This document shows, in pieces, positions 10,373 to 21,600 of a stretch of 64,000 bases of DNA. Origin of the DNA: Nemertoderma westbladi (taxonomy: Eukaryota; Xenacoelomorpha; Nemertodermatida; Nemertodermatidae). The DNA lies in assembly GCA_032718475.1 (NCBI GenBank), contig JAUCBJ010008118.1:1-64000 (forward strand), written 5' to 3'. The notes below the pieces were generated by a model, which was given only the letters and a program-made list of their open reading frames with translations, ran no database searches and was not told where the DNA came from. A program made the position numbers and the translations under genes. How positions within the stretch are numbered: position 1 is the first letter of the stretch; every line of letters begins with the position of its first letter.

Positions 10373-10778
10373 ACCCTTGTATCCGCCACTGCCCGTCTGA
10401 ATATTTAGGGCAGCAGAAGTTCCAGTACTCAACTATGGGAATCCATGGGCTCTAACCGCTGGAGGAATAAGGATTCACAAAGGTTGATAAGAACGGGAAT
10501 TTGAATTCTAATCTAATATAATGGTATAACATCTCACCTAATCTTTTATATATATTTTATATATTTTACTTATGAATATTCTAATATTTATTTAGATACG
10601 TAAAATCACACTTATTGTTCTATTAATAGAAGTAATAAACATTTACAATGAGAATATTTTTTCGGTATTCTTATTTTATTTGTTTATTACATTAGATTAT
10701 CTGTTTACAGTTTACGGTTGTACGATCGATATAATAGCGTGGTAAATTTTGTTTGGAGCAGTTAATTAATTAACTGCT

Positions 10779-11157
10779 GACATTAATTCTTTACACTTTC
10801 ATATTAAATGTCAAAGAGACAGTACTTTGGTATTGTTGGTTAAAATTAAGCGAAATTAAATTATTATGTGTGGCGAGCCACAAAATTAAGCGAGCTTAGC
10901 ATATGGTTTTAGCATACCACTAACTAAATCGGTGTATCTGTGGATTTGTCATTCTTTAGCCTTGTTGCTAATTATTAATAATTCGGCCAATCCTCTACGA
11001 AATCTATCAGAACTTATCGGTTTAACGGATTGCGGAAGCCCAGTAATATCACTAGACCAACCGCATGTTGAAATCATAATATACTGTATGATATTACAGG
11101 ATTGTTACTACTTCTGTTAAATATTTTTTGTATATTTTACTTATGAATATTCTAATA
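10779..11157. other. End of the left arm; spacer with a GCGAGCCAC motif
   Basis: Contains GTGTGGCGAGCCACAAAATT (10867-10886), which also occurs at 40565-40590 inverted and, diverged, at 49356 and 54894. The match to the right arm stops at about 11157 against 40303. The 62-codon frame 10932-11120 has no known relatives that I can see. Confidence 0.55.
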
Positions 11158-11159
11158 TC

Positions 11160-11935
11160 AGTTCGGATATTCCAAAGGCTGGGTCCTTGGTCACTTGGAA
11201 CTCGATGGTGATGGTTTCGAGGGGCTCCAGTGCCTCGATTGCCGAGACCCGCGGGGCATTCTCCAGTTCGTCTCCGACCAGGACGGACCAAACGACAGCG
11301 TTGGTCGCAGCGGTGTACGTGTCTGCGTCGTCGGAGCCAGAGGTATGACACATATGGTCGTAATGCCTGGTTATACCGCAGTGGTGGTATGTCGCCTGTA
11401 AACCGGGGCACATTTTCCCAGCAGTGTGCTGTGGGTATCCCGCATTGTTGGCATGTTGGGTGGTGGTTGGTTTCGGAGGTTCTGGGGTCGGCGACCTGGG
11501 GTCGGTGTCGAATGGGTCGCCATGCTGTGGGACGGTGTGGCAGTAGTCATGGAGACGTTGAAGGAGGCGGCATCATTTCGTGCTGCCCAGACCGACTGGG
11601 CTCGTTTGAGGGCGTCGTTGAGGGTGGCTCCATTCTCGAGGTGGAGGAGTTGTTCGGTGACCTCATGGTCGTTGAATCCAGCCACAAACTTATCCAGTAG
11701 GTGGTCGTTTAGGTGGTCCAGAGGTTATTAGGAAGGCGTCCCACTCATCGCACCACAGGTCCCAGGTGAGGCGTTCAGACTCGATGTCGAATGTGGGTGG
11801 GCTGTCTCGTAGTATGAAGCTGCGCGGATCGCGCCGATCTGACATGAGTCCAGAGTCTGTGAGTGCGGGAGTTGGTGGGGAATGCTGGTTTGCGAGGTGG
11901 TTAGGTTTAGGTCGTACCTATTACTGCGCCATGGT
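11160..11935 (-). pseudogene. Ty3/gypsy gag-protease fragment, frameshifted
   Basis: The minus strand encodes, in order, LRDSPPTFDIESERLTWDLW (about 11810-11750), then FVAGFNDHEVTEQLLHLENG (about 11690-11630), then in another frame a degenerate zinc knuckle HHCGITRHYDHMC (near 11350) followed by a protease-like stretch. This is the gag capsid end, zinc knuckle, protease order of Ty3/gypsy elements. The first Cys of the knuckle is replaced by Tyr. GC content is far above the neighbours and close to that of the gypsy pol fragment at 51768-53747. It starts exactly where the left inverted arm ends. Confidence 0.65.
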
Positions 11936-11966
11936 TGATTTAGACTGCGGGTGAGTCTGTGTGTTA

Positions 11967-13190
11967 TTAATACATGTGGTATAGGTTATCAGAAGCGTAT
12001 GACTGTATGATCACATATATACTATCTGACTATCAGAATGCCAATAATTAAACAGTGTACCGGTAAGCCATGCATCAGTATGAACGGCAGTATATCCGAA
12101 TAAAGTAAGCCTAGAGAGGCCATAAAGGGAGAGGTAAAGCCTCCTAAGGGTCATACCCCATATATAAATGTATATGACGCAAACAGACAAAATGTTTTAA
12201 ATCAACCCATAATATTAAGCAAAATAAAGCAGTTTTGAAACATTATTTAAATCTATCAATAATATCAAGCGAAATATTTAAGTTGAAAAACTTTATTTAA
12301 AATGACCAATAATATCAATCGAAATAATTCAGCAATACAAAAATCATTTAAAACGATCAATAATATCAATCGAGTATTAAATTATTAAATATCGATACTA
12401 AATTTATGCCATATTATGGTGTGATACACAGTGCAGTAGCGGACCATTGCTTATAGAACACGTGGATGATCCATTATCACCTAAAGGGTTAACTCTTCTA
12501 GACTTTGCTGAGGGAGCACAAGGGCTCCTTAGCTCATTAGAACAGGCTGCTTCTAGTGATGGTCTTTTTTTTAACTACAAGAATGCCAAAATGTTGACAG
12601 TTAAAGTTTAAAGTCATCAGTAAATTCCTGATAGGATGAGCATAAGCTCAAAGGATGGTATGGGTATGTATGCTCTTGCATGAGGATGATTTCCGTTACC
12701 TGGAATCATGTATCCCAAAGTCAGGTGAGAGAGAAGCTTCGATTACGTAAGGGAAAGGCATGGGCAGCATTAAATGGGCTTTCCAGGATTTGGATGTCAC
12801 ACAGAATTCATCGGAAGGTCTGAATATTTAGGGCAGCAGAAGTTCCAGTACCCCACTATGGGAATCCATGGGCTCTAACAGCTGGAGGAATAAGGATTCA
12901 CAAAGGTTGATAAGAAAGGGAATTTGAATTCTAATCTAATAATGGTATAACATCTCACCTAATCTTTTATATATATTTTATATATTTTACTTATGAATAT
13001 TCTAATATTTGTTTAGATACGTAAAATCACACTAATTATTCTTTTAATAGAAGTAATAAACATTTACAATGAGAATATTTTTTCGGTATTCTTATTTTAT
13101 TTGTTTATTACATTAGATTATGTGTTTACAGTTTACGGTTGTAAGTATAATAGCAATGTTAGAAGATTTTGTTGGAGCAGTTAATTAATT
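11967..13190 (+). mobile_element. Repeat family R, copy 3 (no hAT insertion)
   Basis: A direct repeat of 7272-8138 plus 10392-10770, differing by scattered substitutions and small indels. Reading across 12820-12835 gives the R sequence without the hAT element. The terminal palindrome is cut short at GTTAATTAATTA (13177-13188) and runs into unrelated sequence. Confidence 0.8.
12440..12895 (+). pseudogene. Captured LINE fragment in R copy 3
   Basis: Matches the LINE around 32090-32500, with the same 30-bp deletion after GACTTTGCTGA as the other R copies and several stops. No function expected. Confidence 0.8.
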
Positions 13191-13214
13191 ACGGAAGCCC
13201 ATAGCGGCCAGGGC

Positions 13215-13657
13215 AGAAACATTAATGAGGGGCACATTAATGAGGGACACAAACATTAACATTAATGAGGGGCACATTAATGAGGGACACAAACATTAAT
13301 GAGGGACTCAAACATTAATGAGGGACACAAACATTAATGAGGGACACAAACATTAATGAGGGACACACATTAATGAGGGACACAAACATTAATGAGGGAC
13401 ACAAACATTAATGAGGGACACAAACATTAATGAGGGACACAAACATTAATGAGGGACACACATTAATGCGGGACACAAACATTAATGAGGGACACACATT
13501 AATGAGGGACACAAACATTAATGAGGGACACACATTAATGAGGGACACAAACATTAATGAGGGACACAAACATTAATGAGGGACACAAACATTAATGAGG
13601 GACACACATTAATGAGGGACACAAACATTAATTAGGGAAACAAACATTAATGAGGGA
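13215..13657. repeat. ~19-bp minisatellite (ATTAATGAGGGACACAAAC)
   Basis: About 24 units of 19 bp (with AAAC) or 17 bp (with CAC), in irregular order, starting as GGCACATTAATG variants. No coding frame of interest. Confidence 0.92.
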
Positions 13658-14302
13658 CATCTTATTAGTTAATAATTTGTCTATGTCTAGGGGCCACACA
13701 TAAGCTTAATCCGGCTCTGGGGGATACCTTAATAGGGGTCAATGCTTCCCAATGAATATTAATAAGGGCGATGGTGATGTTTGGCCGTCAGACATTATTA
13801 GATATTGATTAGCTGAAAAACTACTGGAACGTGACCTCTGGTAGAGCGGCGGTGTAGACAATTACAATTCGATGTAGTTGCAGAAGGAGGCCTATTAAGC
13901 TATATTTATCTTTGTTGCCGTTGGAGGGTGATAATGTTTACAGTGTGGTATAGGGAAAATGCTACGTACTGGTAGCCGTAATAATGAAACTATTTAAACT
14001 ATCTATATATACTCGCGGCACATCGAACTGAAGCTCTCGTCACGAGCACGTGCACTGTCGCTATCTCGAGTCTTATTTTGCGCGTTTGTTTGCGTGAATG
14101 CAGATTTCGTGAATCTGGTACCGGTAGCGCGGTAGGCCTAGCAGTTCATTCTGTCACTCCACATGTTGGGTCTCGACTATTATGCTACTTTTTGATGCGC
14201 ATCTACGTGATGCAGACTGCCCCGAGCACATGGACGCGAAACGTCGTTATATCGAGGCTAATTTTATGTGTCATTTATGTGTGAATGCGTATTATTACTA
14301 CT
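13658..14302. other. Spacer upstream of the truncated LINE
   Basis: No gene recognised. Has CTATATATACTC at 14003 followed by a GC-richer stretch (ACGAGCACGTGC near 14045), which could be a promoter, but nothing downstream supports that. The LINE frame runs open back to 14182 across this unrelated sequence by chance. Confidence 0.45.
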
Positions 14303-16439
14303 GTATTATTGTGGCTCTTGCCTCTGAGGCGGCAGATCACTGTGAGGGCTATACTGCCTTTACAGAAGCAGTTAAGTTAGCAGCTGCAGAAACAGTTCCT
14401 GTATACCCTCGAAACAGGAAAAGGGCCCCCTGGACTGACAACAAAATTCAAAAGTGCCGAAATGACCTTCATAAGGCGCAGAAAGAGTCCCGACTCAAAC
14501 AGACTACAGCGGCCAAGAATGCAGTTAAGGCTGCATCTAGGTCCCTGAACAGGCAGTACTCTGTTAATCTACAGGAGCTAATAAACCAACAGGTTGATGC
14601 CTTCAATGATGCTGACGACAGCAGGCAATCATCCCAGGCATGGAAATCGATCAATCTGCTTACTGGGCGGAAAAGCCAACCAACCACCAAGGTTAAGGCT
14701 GAATCACCAGCCGATCGCCTCAATGGTTGGAAAGCCCACTTTGAAAAGCTCCTCAATAATGACAGGGTATTGCCTGATAACTTCATAGAAGTAAAGGTGT
14801 CTGAGTCTGTACTCCCAGATATTCCCATTGGCGATATCTCCTTTGCAGAAGTGAAGGCTGCTGCAAAGAGCATTAAGACCAATCGTGCCAGTGGAGTAGA
14901 TGGTGTTCCCCCTGAGGTCTTTAAAATACCTGAGTGTTTAAAGCTCATCTATCCCATCATAGTAGACATGTACCGTACAACAAGAGTCCCACAAGAAATG
15001 AAAACAAATAAGTTGGTGCCAGTTCCCAAGAAGGGCAACCTAACACTCTATGGTTCTTTTCGGGGAATCTCATTGATCTCGATTGCTGCAAAGCTATACA
15101 ATAGGATTCTATTAAATCGCATCAGGGATCCCATTGAGAGACTGCTCCGTGGAAATCAGAATGGGTTCCGTAAAGGTCGTGGGACCATGGAGCCCATTTT
15201 GGCACTTAGAAGGATAATTGAAGAATTATCAAAAAAGAAAGACAGGCATCTGGCTGTTATCTTTGTTGACTTCTTCAAGGCCTTTGATTCAGTCTCTCGC
15301 TCACGTATGTTCAGCATACTTTCATTATATGGGATTCCTGATGAAATTATTGCAGCAATCAGATCAATTTACGATGGTTCGACAACATTTGTGTCTACTG
15401 TTGACGGTGACACGGAACCATTTGAAGTGTTATGGGGCGTCCTCCAGGGAGACACACTTGCACCATTCTTGTTCATTATTGTGGTTGACTATGTTCTACG
15501 CATGTCCTTAGATCATCATAATGATGATGGGGTGATGATAACTCCACCTACTGGCTCCAGAAGTCGAGGAAATCCTGCCAAGTACCTAACTGATCTAGAC
15601 TTTGCTGATGACTTAGGAGTACTCTCAGAATCATTAGAGGGAGCCCAACGGCTCCTCAGCTCATTAGAACATGCTGCTTCTAGTGTTGGTCTTTTTATTA
15701 ACTCCAGAAAGACCAAAATTCTGACAGTTAACTTTGAAAGTCCTCAGCAAGTCTCTGATCGGATGAGCATAAGCTCAAAGGATGGTATGCTTGAGCATGT
15801 GGACGACTTCTGTTACCTGGGATCATGGATCCGGAAGTCAGGTGAGGACCTTCGAATACGTAAGGGAAAGGCATGGGCAGCCTTGAATAGGCTTTCCAGG
15901 ATTTGGAAGACACCGAGAATTAATCGGAAACTTAAGGTCCGATTATTTAGAGCAGCAGTAGTTCCAGTACTCCTCTATGGGAGTCCATGCTGGGCTCTAA
16001 CTGCTGAGGACACCAAATCTCTGGATGGCACATTCACAAGAATGCTACGCCGGGTTCATTGTGTCAAGTACAATGCACACATCTCCAACCAGACACTATA
16101 TAACATTGGAGGTGTCTCATTGGTTCCCCCAAGCTTGACACTAGAACAAAATCGCCTCCGCTTTGCAGGACATTGCTTTCGCCGTGAGGACCAGCCAGTG
16201 CATAATCTTGTACTTTGGCAGCCTCATGGAGTGAATAAGCATGGTGGACAGCCCATGACTTTCTTGAGACGCATCTTAAAGGACACTGGCCTTAAAGATG
16301 CGGATGATCTAGCAAATGTCATGGGTGATAGGGAGTTGTGGCGGTGCAATTTTGTTGATAAGCCGGCACAGCATTCTTAAAAATGCAGCTGCAATGCAGC
16401 ATGCCGATCCTAGTAGTAGTAGTAGTAGTATTATTGTGG
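14303..16439 (+). mobile_element. 5'-truncated RTE-like LINE with 12-bp target-site duplication
   Basis: The body (14315 to about 16427) matches 30811-32924 of the full-length LINE. It ends in a TAG microsatellite tail and is flanked by the perfect direct repeat GTATTATTGTGG (14303-14314 and 16428-16439). This shows insertion by target-primed reverse transcription with loss of the 5' end. Differences from the full-length copy are few and mostly silent, so it is young. Confidence 0.95.
14315..16380 (+). CDS. LINE ORF, 3' two thirds (reverse transcriptase and C-terminal domain)
   Basis: Encodes the LINE protein from within the linker after the endonuclease to the stop. The RT fingers and palm are complete: SGVDGVPPEVFK, then FVDFFKAFDSVSRSRMF, then LQGDTLAPFLFI, then DLDFADDLGVLSE with the catalytic ADD. 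The C-terminal part has the RKGKAWAALNRLSRIW region, YGSPCWALT and RLRFAGHCFRRED. The frame is intact but lacks the endonuclease, and the in-frame ATG at 14182 lies in flanking DNA, so any product would be a chimera with about 44 host-derived residues. It could not retrotranspose by itself. Confidence 0.9.
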
Positions 16440-16559
16440 TCAAATTAGGCTATTCCATAACCATTTTCGGCCAAATTACTGATCAACCAGCAGGAAACTC
16501 TATAACAGCGGTTGCACCAACAGACCCAATCTGTTCTAAATGATACTTTGCAGATATGT
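16440..16559. other. Short flank between LINE and satellite
   Basis: No feature recognised. Confidence 0.4.
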
Positions 16560-17850
16560 TCCTGACCATAGACTGTGTGTTTGGGAAGACATTGATCAAT
16601 CTGCAGTTCTCCAGTCTGCCGCTAGGGGGCGAAATGTCAGAAATTGAAAACCTTCTCCCATTTCGTTATTATTAATGCCTTTAGCTGATACGTGGCAGAG
16701 GTCTACTATACATCATAGGCTGTGTGTTTTCGGAGGATGCTGACCAATCGGCAATTCCCCAGTCTGCCGCTAGGGGGCGAAATATCTGAAAGTGAAAACC
16801 TTATCCCATTTCGTTGTTTATAATGCTTTTTTGCTGATACTTGGCAGAAGTAGACTACACCATAGACTGCGCGTGTTTGTACACCATAGACTGCGCGTGT
16901 TTTTTGAGAACTCTGAATAATCTGAAATTCCTCTGTCTGCCGGTAGGGGGCGCAATGTCTGAAAGTGAAAACCTTCACCCATTTCGTTGTTTATACTGCA
17001 TTTTTGCTGATACTTGGCAGATGTGTATTACACCATAGGGTGTGTGTCTGGAGAGGACGGCGAACAGCCTGCAGTTCTCTATTCGGCCGCTAGGGGGCGA
17101 AATGTCTGAACGTGAAAACCTTATCCCATTTTGATGTTTATACTGTTTTTAGGCTGATACTTGTCAGAGGTCTACTATAGTACATCAAAGACTGCGTGTT
17201 TGTGGAGAACTAAGACCAATCTGCAATAGCTCTGCCTGCCGCTAGGGGGCGCAATGTCTGAAAGTGAAAACCTTTATGCATTTCATTGTTTATAATGCTT
17301 TTTTGCTGATACTTGGCAGAGGTCTACTACACCATAGACTGTGTGTTTGGGGAGGAGCTAGAACCAGTCTGCCTTTATCCAGTCTACCGCTAGGGGGCCA
17401 AATGTCTGAAAGTGAAAACCTTATCCCATTTCGTTATTAGTATGCTTTCAGGCTGACACTTGCCAGATGTGTAGTACACCATAGGGTGTGTGTCTAGGTA
17501 AGACGCCGAACAAACTGCAGTTCTCCATTCGGCCGCTAGGGGGCGAAATGTCTGAAAGTGAAAACCTTATCCCGTTTCGTTGTTTCTAATGCTTTTAAGC
17601 TGATACTTGTCAGAGGTCTACTACACCATAAACTGCGTGTTTGTGGAAAACTAAGACCAATCTGCAATTTCTCAGTCTGCCGCTAGAGAGTGAAATGTCT
17701 CAAGTGAAATCCTTCTCCCATTTCGTTGTTTCTAATGCTTTTTTGCTTATACTTGGGAAAGGCATGCTTCCCCTAGTGGCTGGCGGCGGAATTAAAGATT
17801 TCACTAAAATTGATACTAGTTCCTCAATTTTGGTCCAAATTTCTTGAAAC
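16560..17850. repeat. ~147-bp tandem array with CTCF-like core, array 1
   Basis: Eight units, each with CCGCTAGGGGGCG or a close variant, at 16619, 16767, 16940, 17087, 17239, 17387, 17533 and 17680. Spacing is 146-152 bp, except one 173-bp step caused by a duplicated CACCATAGACTGCGCGTGTT. Also conserved are CTGATACTTGGCAGA, TACACCATAGACTG and GTGAAAACCTT. The core matches the vertebrate/fly CTCF consensus CC(A/G)C(C/T)AG(G/A)(G/T)GGC. Other parts of the unit vary more than the core. A diverged relative of this array lies at 49600-50520. Confidence 0.88.
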
Positions 17851-18363
17851 TAACTTTTTTGGACTCAGCGTGATCGACTCTACAAAAGTTATCTTATAGA
17901 ATTTTTAATTAGCCATTTTCATTGTAATTACAGTACAGGCCACCAGAAAAAGCAGATTTCATCCAATGTGATCACATGTGAACACATTTGTTCAAGTCAT
18001 CTGATTGGCAGGTTATGGCGAGTTATCTTCTAGATCACGCAGCAGGAGGCTAACTTGCTGGGACCGACAAAGGCTTAGTGTGCGGTGCGCCTGTATGTCT
18101 GATATCAGGTAGATAGAGAGAGCCCCCAGGGCGTAACATTGCGGACATGGGCTGTATTGGTAGAGAGAGAACTGCATACAAGACCACATGGAGTGTATGG
18201 GAGTTGTTGGGTATGTGGATGGACGAGCCTAGACCATTGAGTAATTAATTTAGTGCAGGGAGATGTCGCGCCATTAGTCTGACACCGAGAGGGCACAGAG
18301 AAACACCAGAAGATGCCTTACCATCACTAACTATAGGCCTGCCTACTAGACACTATTAACCGC
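17851..18363. other. Spacer before the tandem duplication
   Basis: No gene recognised. AAAAGTTATCTTATAGAATT (17885-17904) matches a stretch in the TTAA-type relic near 39838, so part of this is probably transposon debris. Confidence 0.4.
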
Positions 18364-18887
18364 ACAAAACTAAACAGGCGGTTAACCAACACTTACCGAC
18401 ATATATACAACACAGTCACGGACTAATTTACCTTAAACAACCCCATACATACATATGACACCCATACGCCCTGCTATATAATAACCCCAGTAATGTAACG
18501 CTACGTGCCGCACTGTGCTCAAGTAACGGTTTGACGTCACACACTGCTTCCCCGCATACCTGTCACCGTGGCTTGGCGCCCTTCATCGAGAGGAGAAGAT
18601 TTTCCTAACTACGTCATGGATGATCGGTTGAGAGCCCGCCCGTTGAATTAAAAGCACATCGAGGAAGATATATGATGGTGTTGAAAGATAAAATTAAATA
18701 TACTAATAATTGCGACCCATCAAAGGACGCCAAATGTATTATATTTACATTATGATAAATTAATAATAATTTAGTTTTAAATGTATGGCTCATCCGTTTG
18801 CAAATTGTGAAGTTGAAGGAAGGCAAAATAATTATGGAGCAATCGATACAAATAGTTAACAGGCGATGAGCCATTGGTCAATGAGAT

Positions 18888-20093
18888 TACCGCGTATGAA
18901 TATTTTAGTGTAGTACATCATAAATAGTTAGTTAATTTAAATTATTCACTAATATAATTTTGAAAATATGGTCCTAACGCATAATTCTAACTTATCACAT
19001 AAAGAGAGATTATATAATTAAAAATTTAATAATTAACAATAAATAACAGAACAGCCCCATTGAAATACATTATTAATTTTATCCGCAAAAGTCTTGAAAA
19101 TCGAAGTAATCTGTCAATCCTAATAGAAACACAAATAAATCATTCTACATAGGACGTGTGTTAGATTCTGCCACAAGCATTTTAAGTAAATCAAAGGCGG
19201 TAAATAAAATCCCTTGGTGGTCTGACATTTAGTGCGATGTTAATTTCATAGACTACAGAGTGAATCTGTAATAGTCATGCCAAAACGACTAGAGCTACAA
19301 ACTTTTCATGATGAATTAAATGTCGAAGTTATTTGGTATAAAACCTAATACACAGATATTTAGGAAAGCTGAGTATGTGGCTAACTCAGTATAACCATAT
19401 TACAAAATATTAGGAAACGAACACCACTCCGGCCGATGCAATAAGCAGCCGTTCTACAAATTGATATGTTTGGATGCAGTAAATATTAAATAAAATTCGC
19501 CAAATATTATTATCGCAAAATAATTTCTGATACCCTGGCAACAGTTAAATTTGCTGCCTCTCAATAATCAAAACACCGCCCCAAGCAGAAGTACATAGGT
19601 TTTACAGTGCGTATGCTTCCAAAAACAACGTATATACTTAACCTAAATGAGCAAAAAAAAAAACTTTAGAAACTTTTTTAAATTTAAGACAATTTACGAA
19701 AAAATTACTAACTCTACTCTAAGATTAGAAACCACAACTTCCAGATTGAGTGTCTGGCGCGCTTCTGATTGAGCCATTCGGGCACACGACGAGAGAGTTC
19801 CAGATACGCGTATACAACATTTTGAAGATTTTATACCTAGACTCTTTACGAATACAAATTAAAGATAAAATATTATAACCATAACCATGCACGTAGAAAA
19901 TATTATTATTATTAAAATCAAACTAAATATTTCAAGAATACAAAAGGTAATTATTATTAGAACCTGAAAGTAAATATTTCAAGTTTACATGAATTAATAT
20001 ATAATTATCATCAACCCTTCGTTAAAAGGACGTACACAATTGATTTGCTACAAACATAATACACAAATCTGTATTTAACATGCCAATGTAAAA
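18888..20093. other. AT-rich non-coding part of unit 1
   Basis: Many ATTATTATT stretches, no gene recognised. The same sequence is at 24642-25847. Confidence 0.5.
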
Positions 20094-20970
20094 ATTCGTA
20101 GCCAATGAATAAATATGGATATATAATTCGTAGCCAATGAATATTGATATATAATTCGTAGCCAATGAATATTGATATAATTCGCAGCCAATGAATATTG
20201 ATATATAATTCGTAGCCAATGAATAAATATGGATATATAATTCGTAGCAAATGGATATATAATTCTTAGCCAATGAATATTGATATAATTCGCAGCCAAT
20301 GAATATTGATATATAATTCGTAGCCAATGAATATTGATATATAATTCGTAGCCAATGAATATTGATATAATTCGCAGCCAATGAATAAATATGGATATAT
20401 AATTCGTAGCCAATGAATAAATAAGGATATATAATTCGTAGCAAATGGATATATAATTCGTAGCCAATGAATATTGATATATAATTCGTAGCCAATGAAT
20501 ATTGATATAATTCGCAGCCAATGAATATTGATATATAATTCGTAGCCAATGAATAAATATGGATATATAATTCTTAGCCAATGAATATTGATATAATTCG
20601 CAGCCAATGAATATTGATATAATTCGCAGCCAATGAATATTGATATATAATTCGTAGCCAATGAATATTGATATATAATTCGTAGCCAATGAATAAATAT
20701 GGATATATAATTCGTAGCAAATGGATATATAATTCTTAGCCAATGAATATTGATATAATTCGCAGCCAATGAATATTGATATATAATTCGTAGCCAATGA
20801 ATATTGATATATAATTCGTAGCCAATGAATATTGATATAATTCGCAGCCAATGAATAAATATGGATATATAATTCGTAGCCAATGAATAAATATGGATAT
20901 ATAATTCGTAGCAAATGGATATATAATTCGTAGCCAATGAATATTGATATATAATTCGTAGCCAATGAAT
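20094..20970. repeat. CCAAT-containing satellite, unit 1 copy
   Basis: About 30 units of 26, 28 or 32 bp built on TTCGTAGCCAATGAAT followed by ATTGATATA or AAATATGGATATATA. Units form longer ordered blocks of several hundred bases that themselves repeat. Long minus-strand frames across it, in several phases, are artefacts of the repeat. Confidence 0.95.
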
Positions 20971-21600
20971 AGTGCGAAATTAGTTGAGGAATCAGTTTCA
21001 GTTTTTCAGTTTATCATTCACGCCACGACAGGTTCCAGGTACATGCAGTAATGCATTGCCTCACCTGGTTACGATTACACAGATTAGCACGTAGAAGCGT
21101 GTTATAGGATTCTGACGCTGTCCCAATTTTAATCTTACCTACTAGCGAATTCTAAAATCGCTGCCTACTCTCCCTAGAAAGAATTAGCAGTAAATAAGAA
21201 AATCAAGAAAGAAAGAAAGCAAGCATGTATTATCAAGAAGAATGCTTGATAATAAGATTCGCCTTCGGACGTCACATCCATCTCATTGCTAGGCAACGTT
21301 ATCAACATTTAAGCAAGTTACATTACTCACGATGCACTCCAAGCCAAGCGGTGTGAAAGTTTCAGTTTCTATTCCTAATTTTTCTACTTGTATTATTTAT
21401 CGGACATAAACAATTTTAAATAGAAAATATTTTATAATATTTATTTGAACTCTTAGTAGTTAGCACAACATCTCTAACTATTTGATTCTTGAATTTCAGT
21501 ATCCGAAAAGCCCGCCCCAATGGGAAATATGACTTACCGGTATCAATATTTCTCCTTTGATGACAATGTTTCTGAAATTCAATGTTCACTTACGTGAACA
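20971..21600. other. Spacer between satellite and integrase frame
   Basis: Contains an RFX X-box match ATTGCTAGGCAAC at 21285 and a GAAAGAAAGAAAG run. No gene. Copy at 26611-27240. Confidence 0.5.

Larger units (their letters stand above)
8139..10391 (-). mobile_element. hAT DNA transposon, left copy
   Basis: The ends are AGTGGCGGATCCAGG at the left and the complement of CAGTGGCGGATAC at the right, a typical hAT-type terminus. Flanks share GTCTGA on both sides, the remnant of an expected 8-bp target-site duplication. Long G and C homopolymers lie just inside each end (8164-8186; 10314-10336; 10352-10372). Inside is a hAT transposase remnant on the minus strand. Its inverted twin is at 41071-43314. 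Confidence 0.85.
7272..10778 (+). mobile_element. Repeat family R, copy 2, interrupted by a hAT element
   Basis: 7272-8138 and 10392-10778 together form one R copy. Its LINE-derived core (7735-8138 plus 10392-10470) is split by the hAT insertion at 8139-10391. The uninterrupted R copy at 11967-13190 runs straight through the same point (near 12827), giving an approximate empty site. It ends at the 22-bp palindrome 10757-10778. Confidence 0.75.

Noticed and set aside
11195-11954. Plus-strand frames up to 156 codons
   Set aside because: Shadows of the minus-strand gypsy gag fragment in GC-rich DNA.
13215-13657. CRISPR-like array
   Set aside because: Units are contiguous 17-19-bp repeats without unique spacers, in a eukaryotic genome.
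14003-14014. TATA box of a snRNA or mRNA gene
   Set aside because: Only an AT run; nothing downstream resembles an RNA gene and the frame continues into a LINE by chance.
20022-20965. Long minus-strand frames (up to 296 codons) rich in Ile, Tyr and Leu
   Set aside because: They are translations of the 26-32-bp CCAAT satellite, open in several frames at once, and change with array length.
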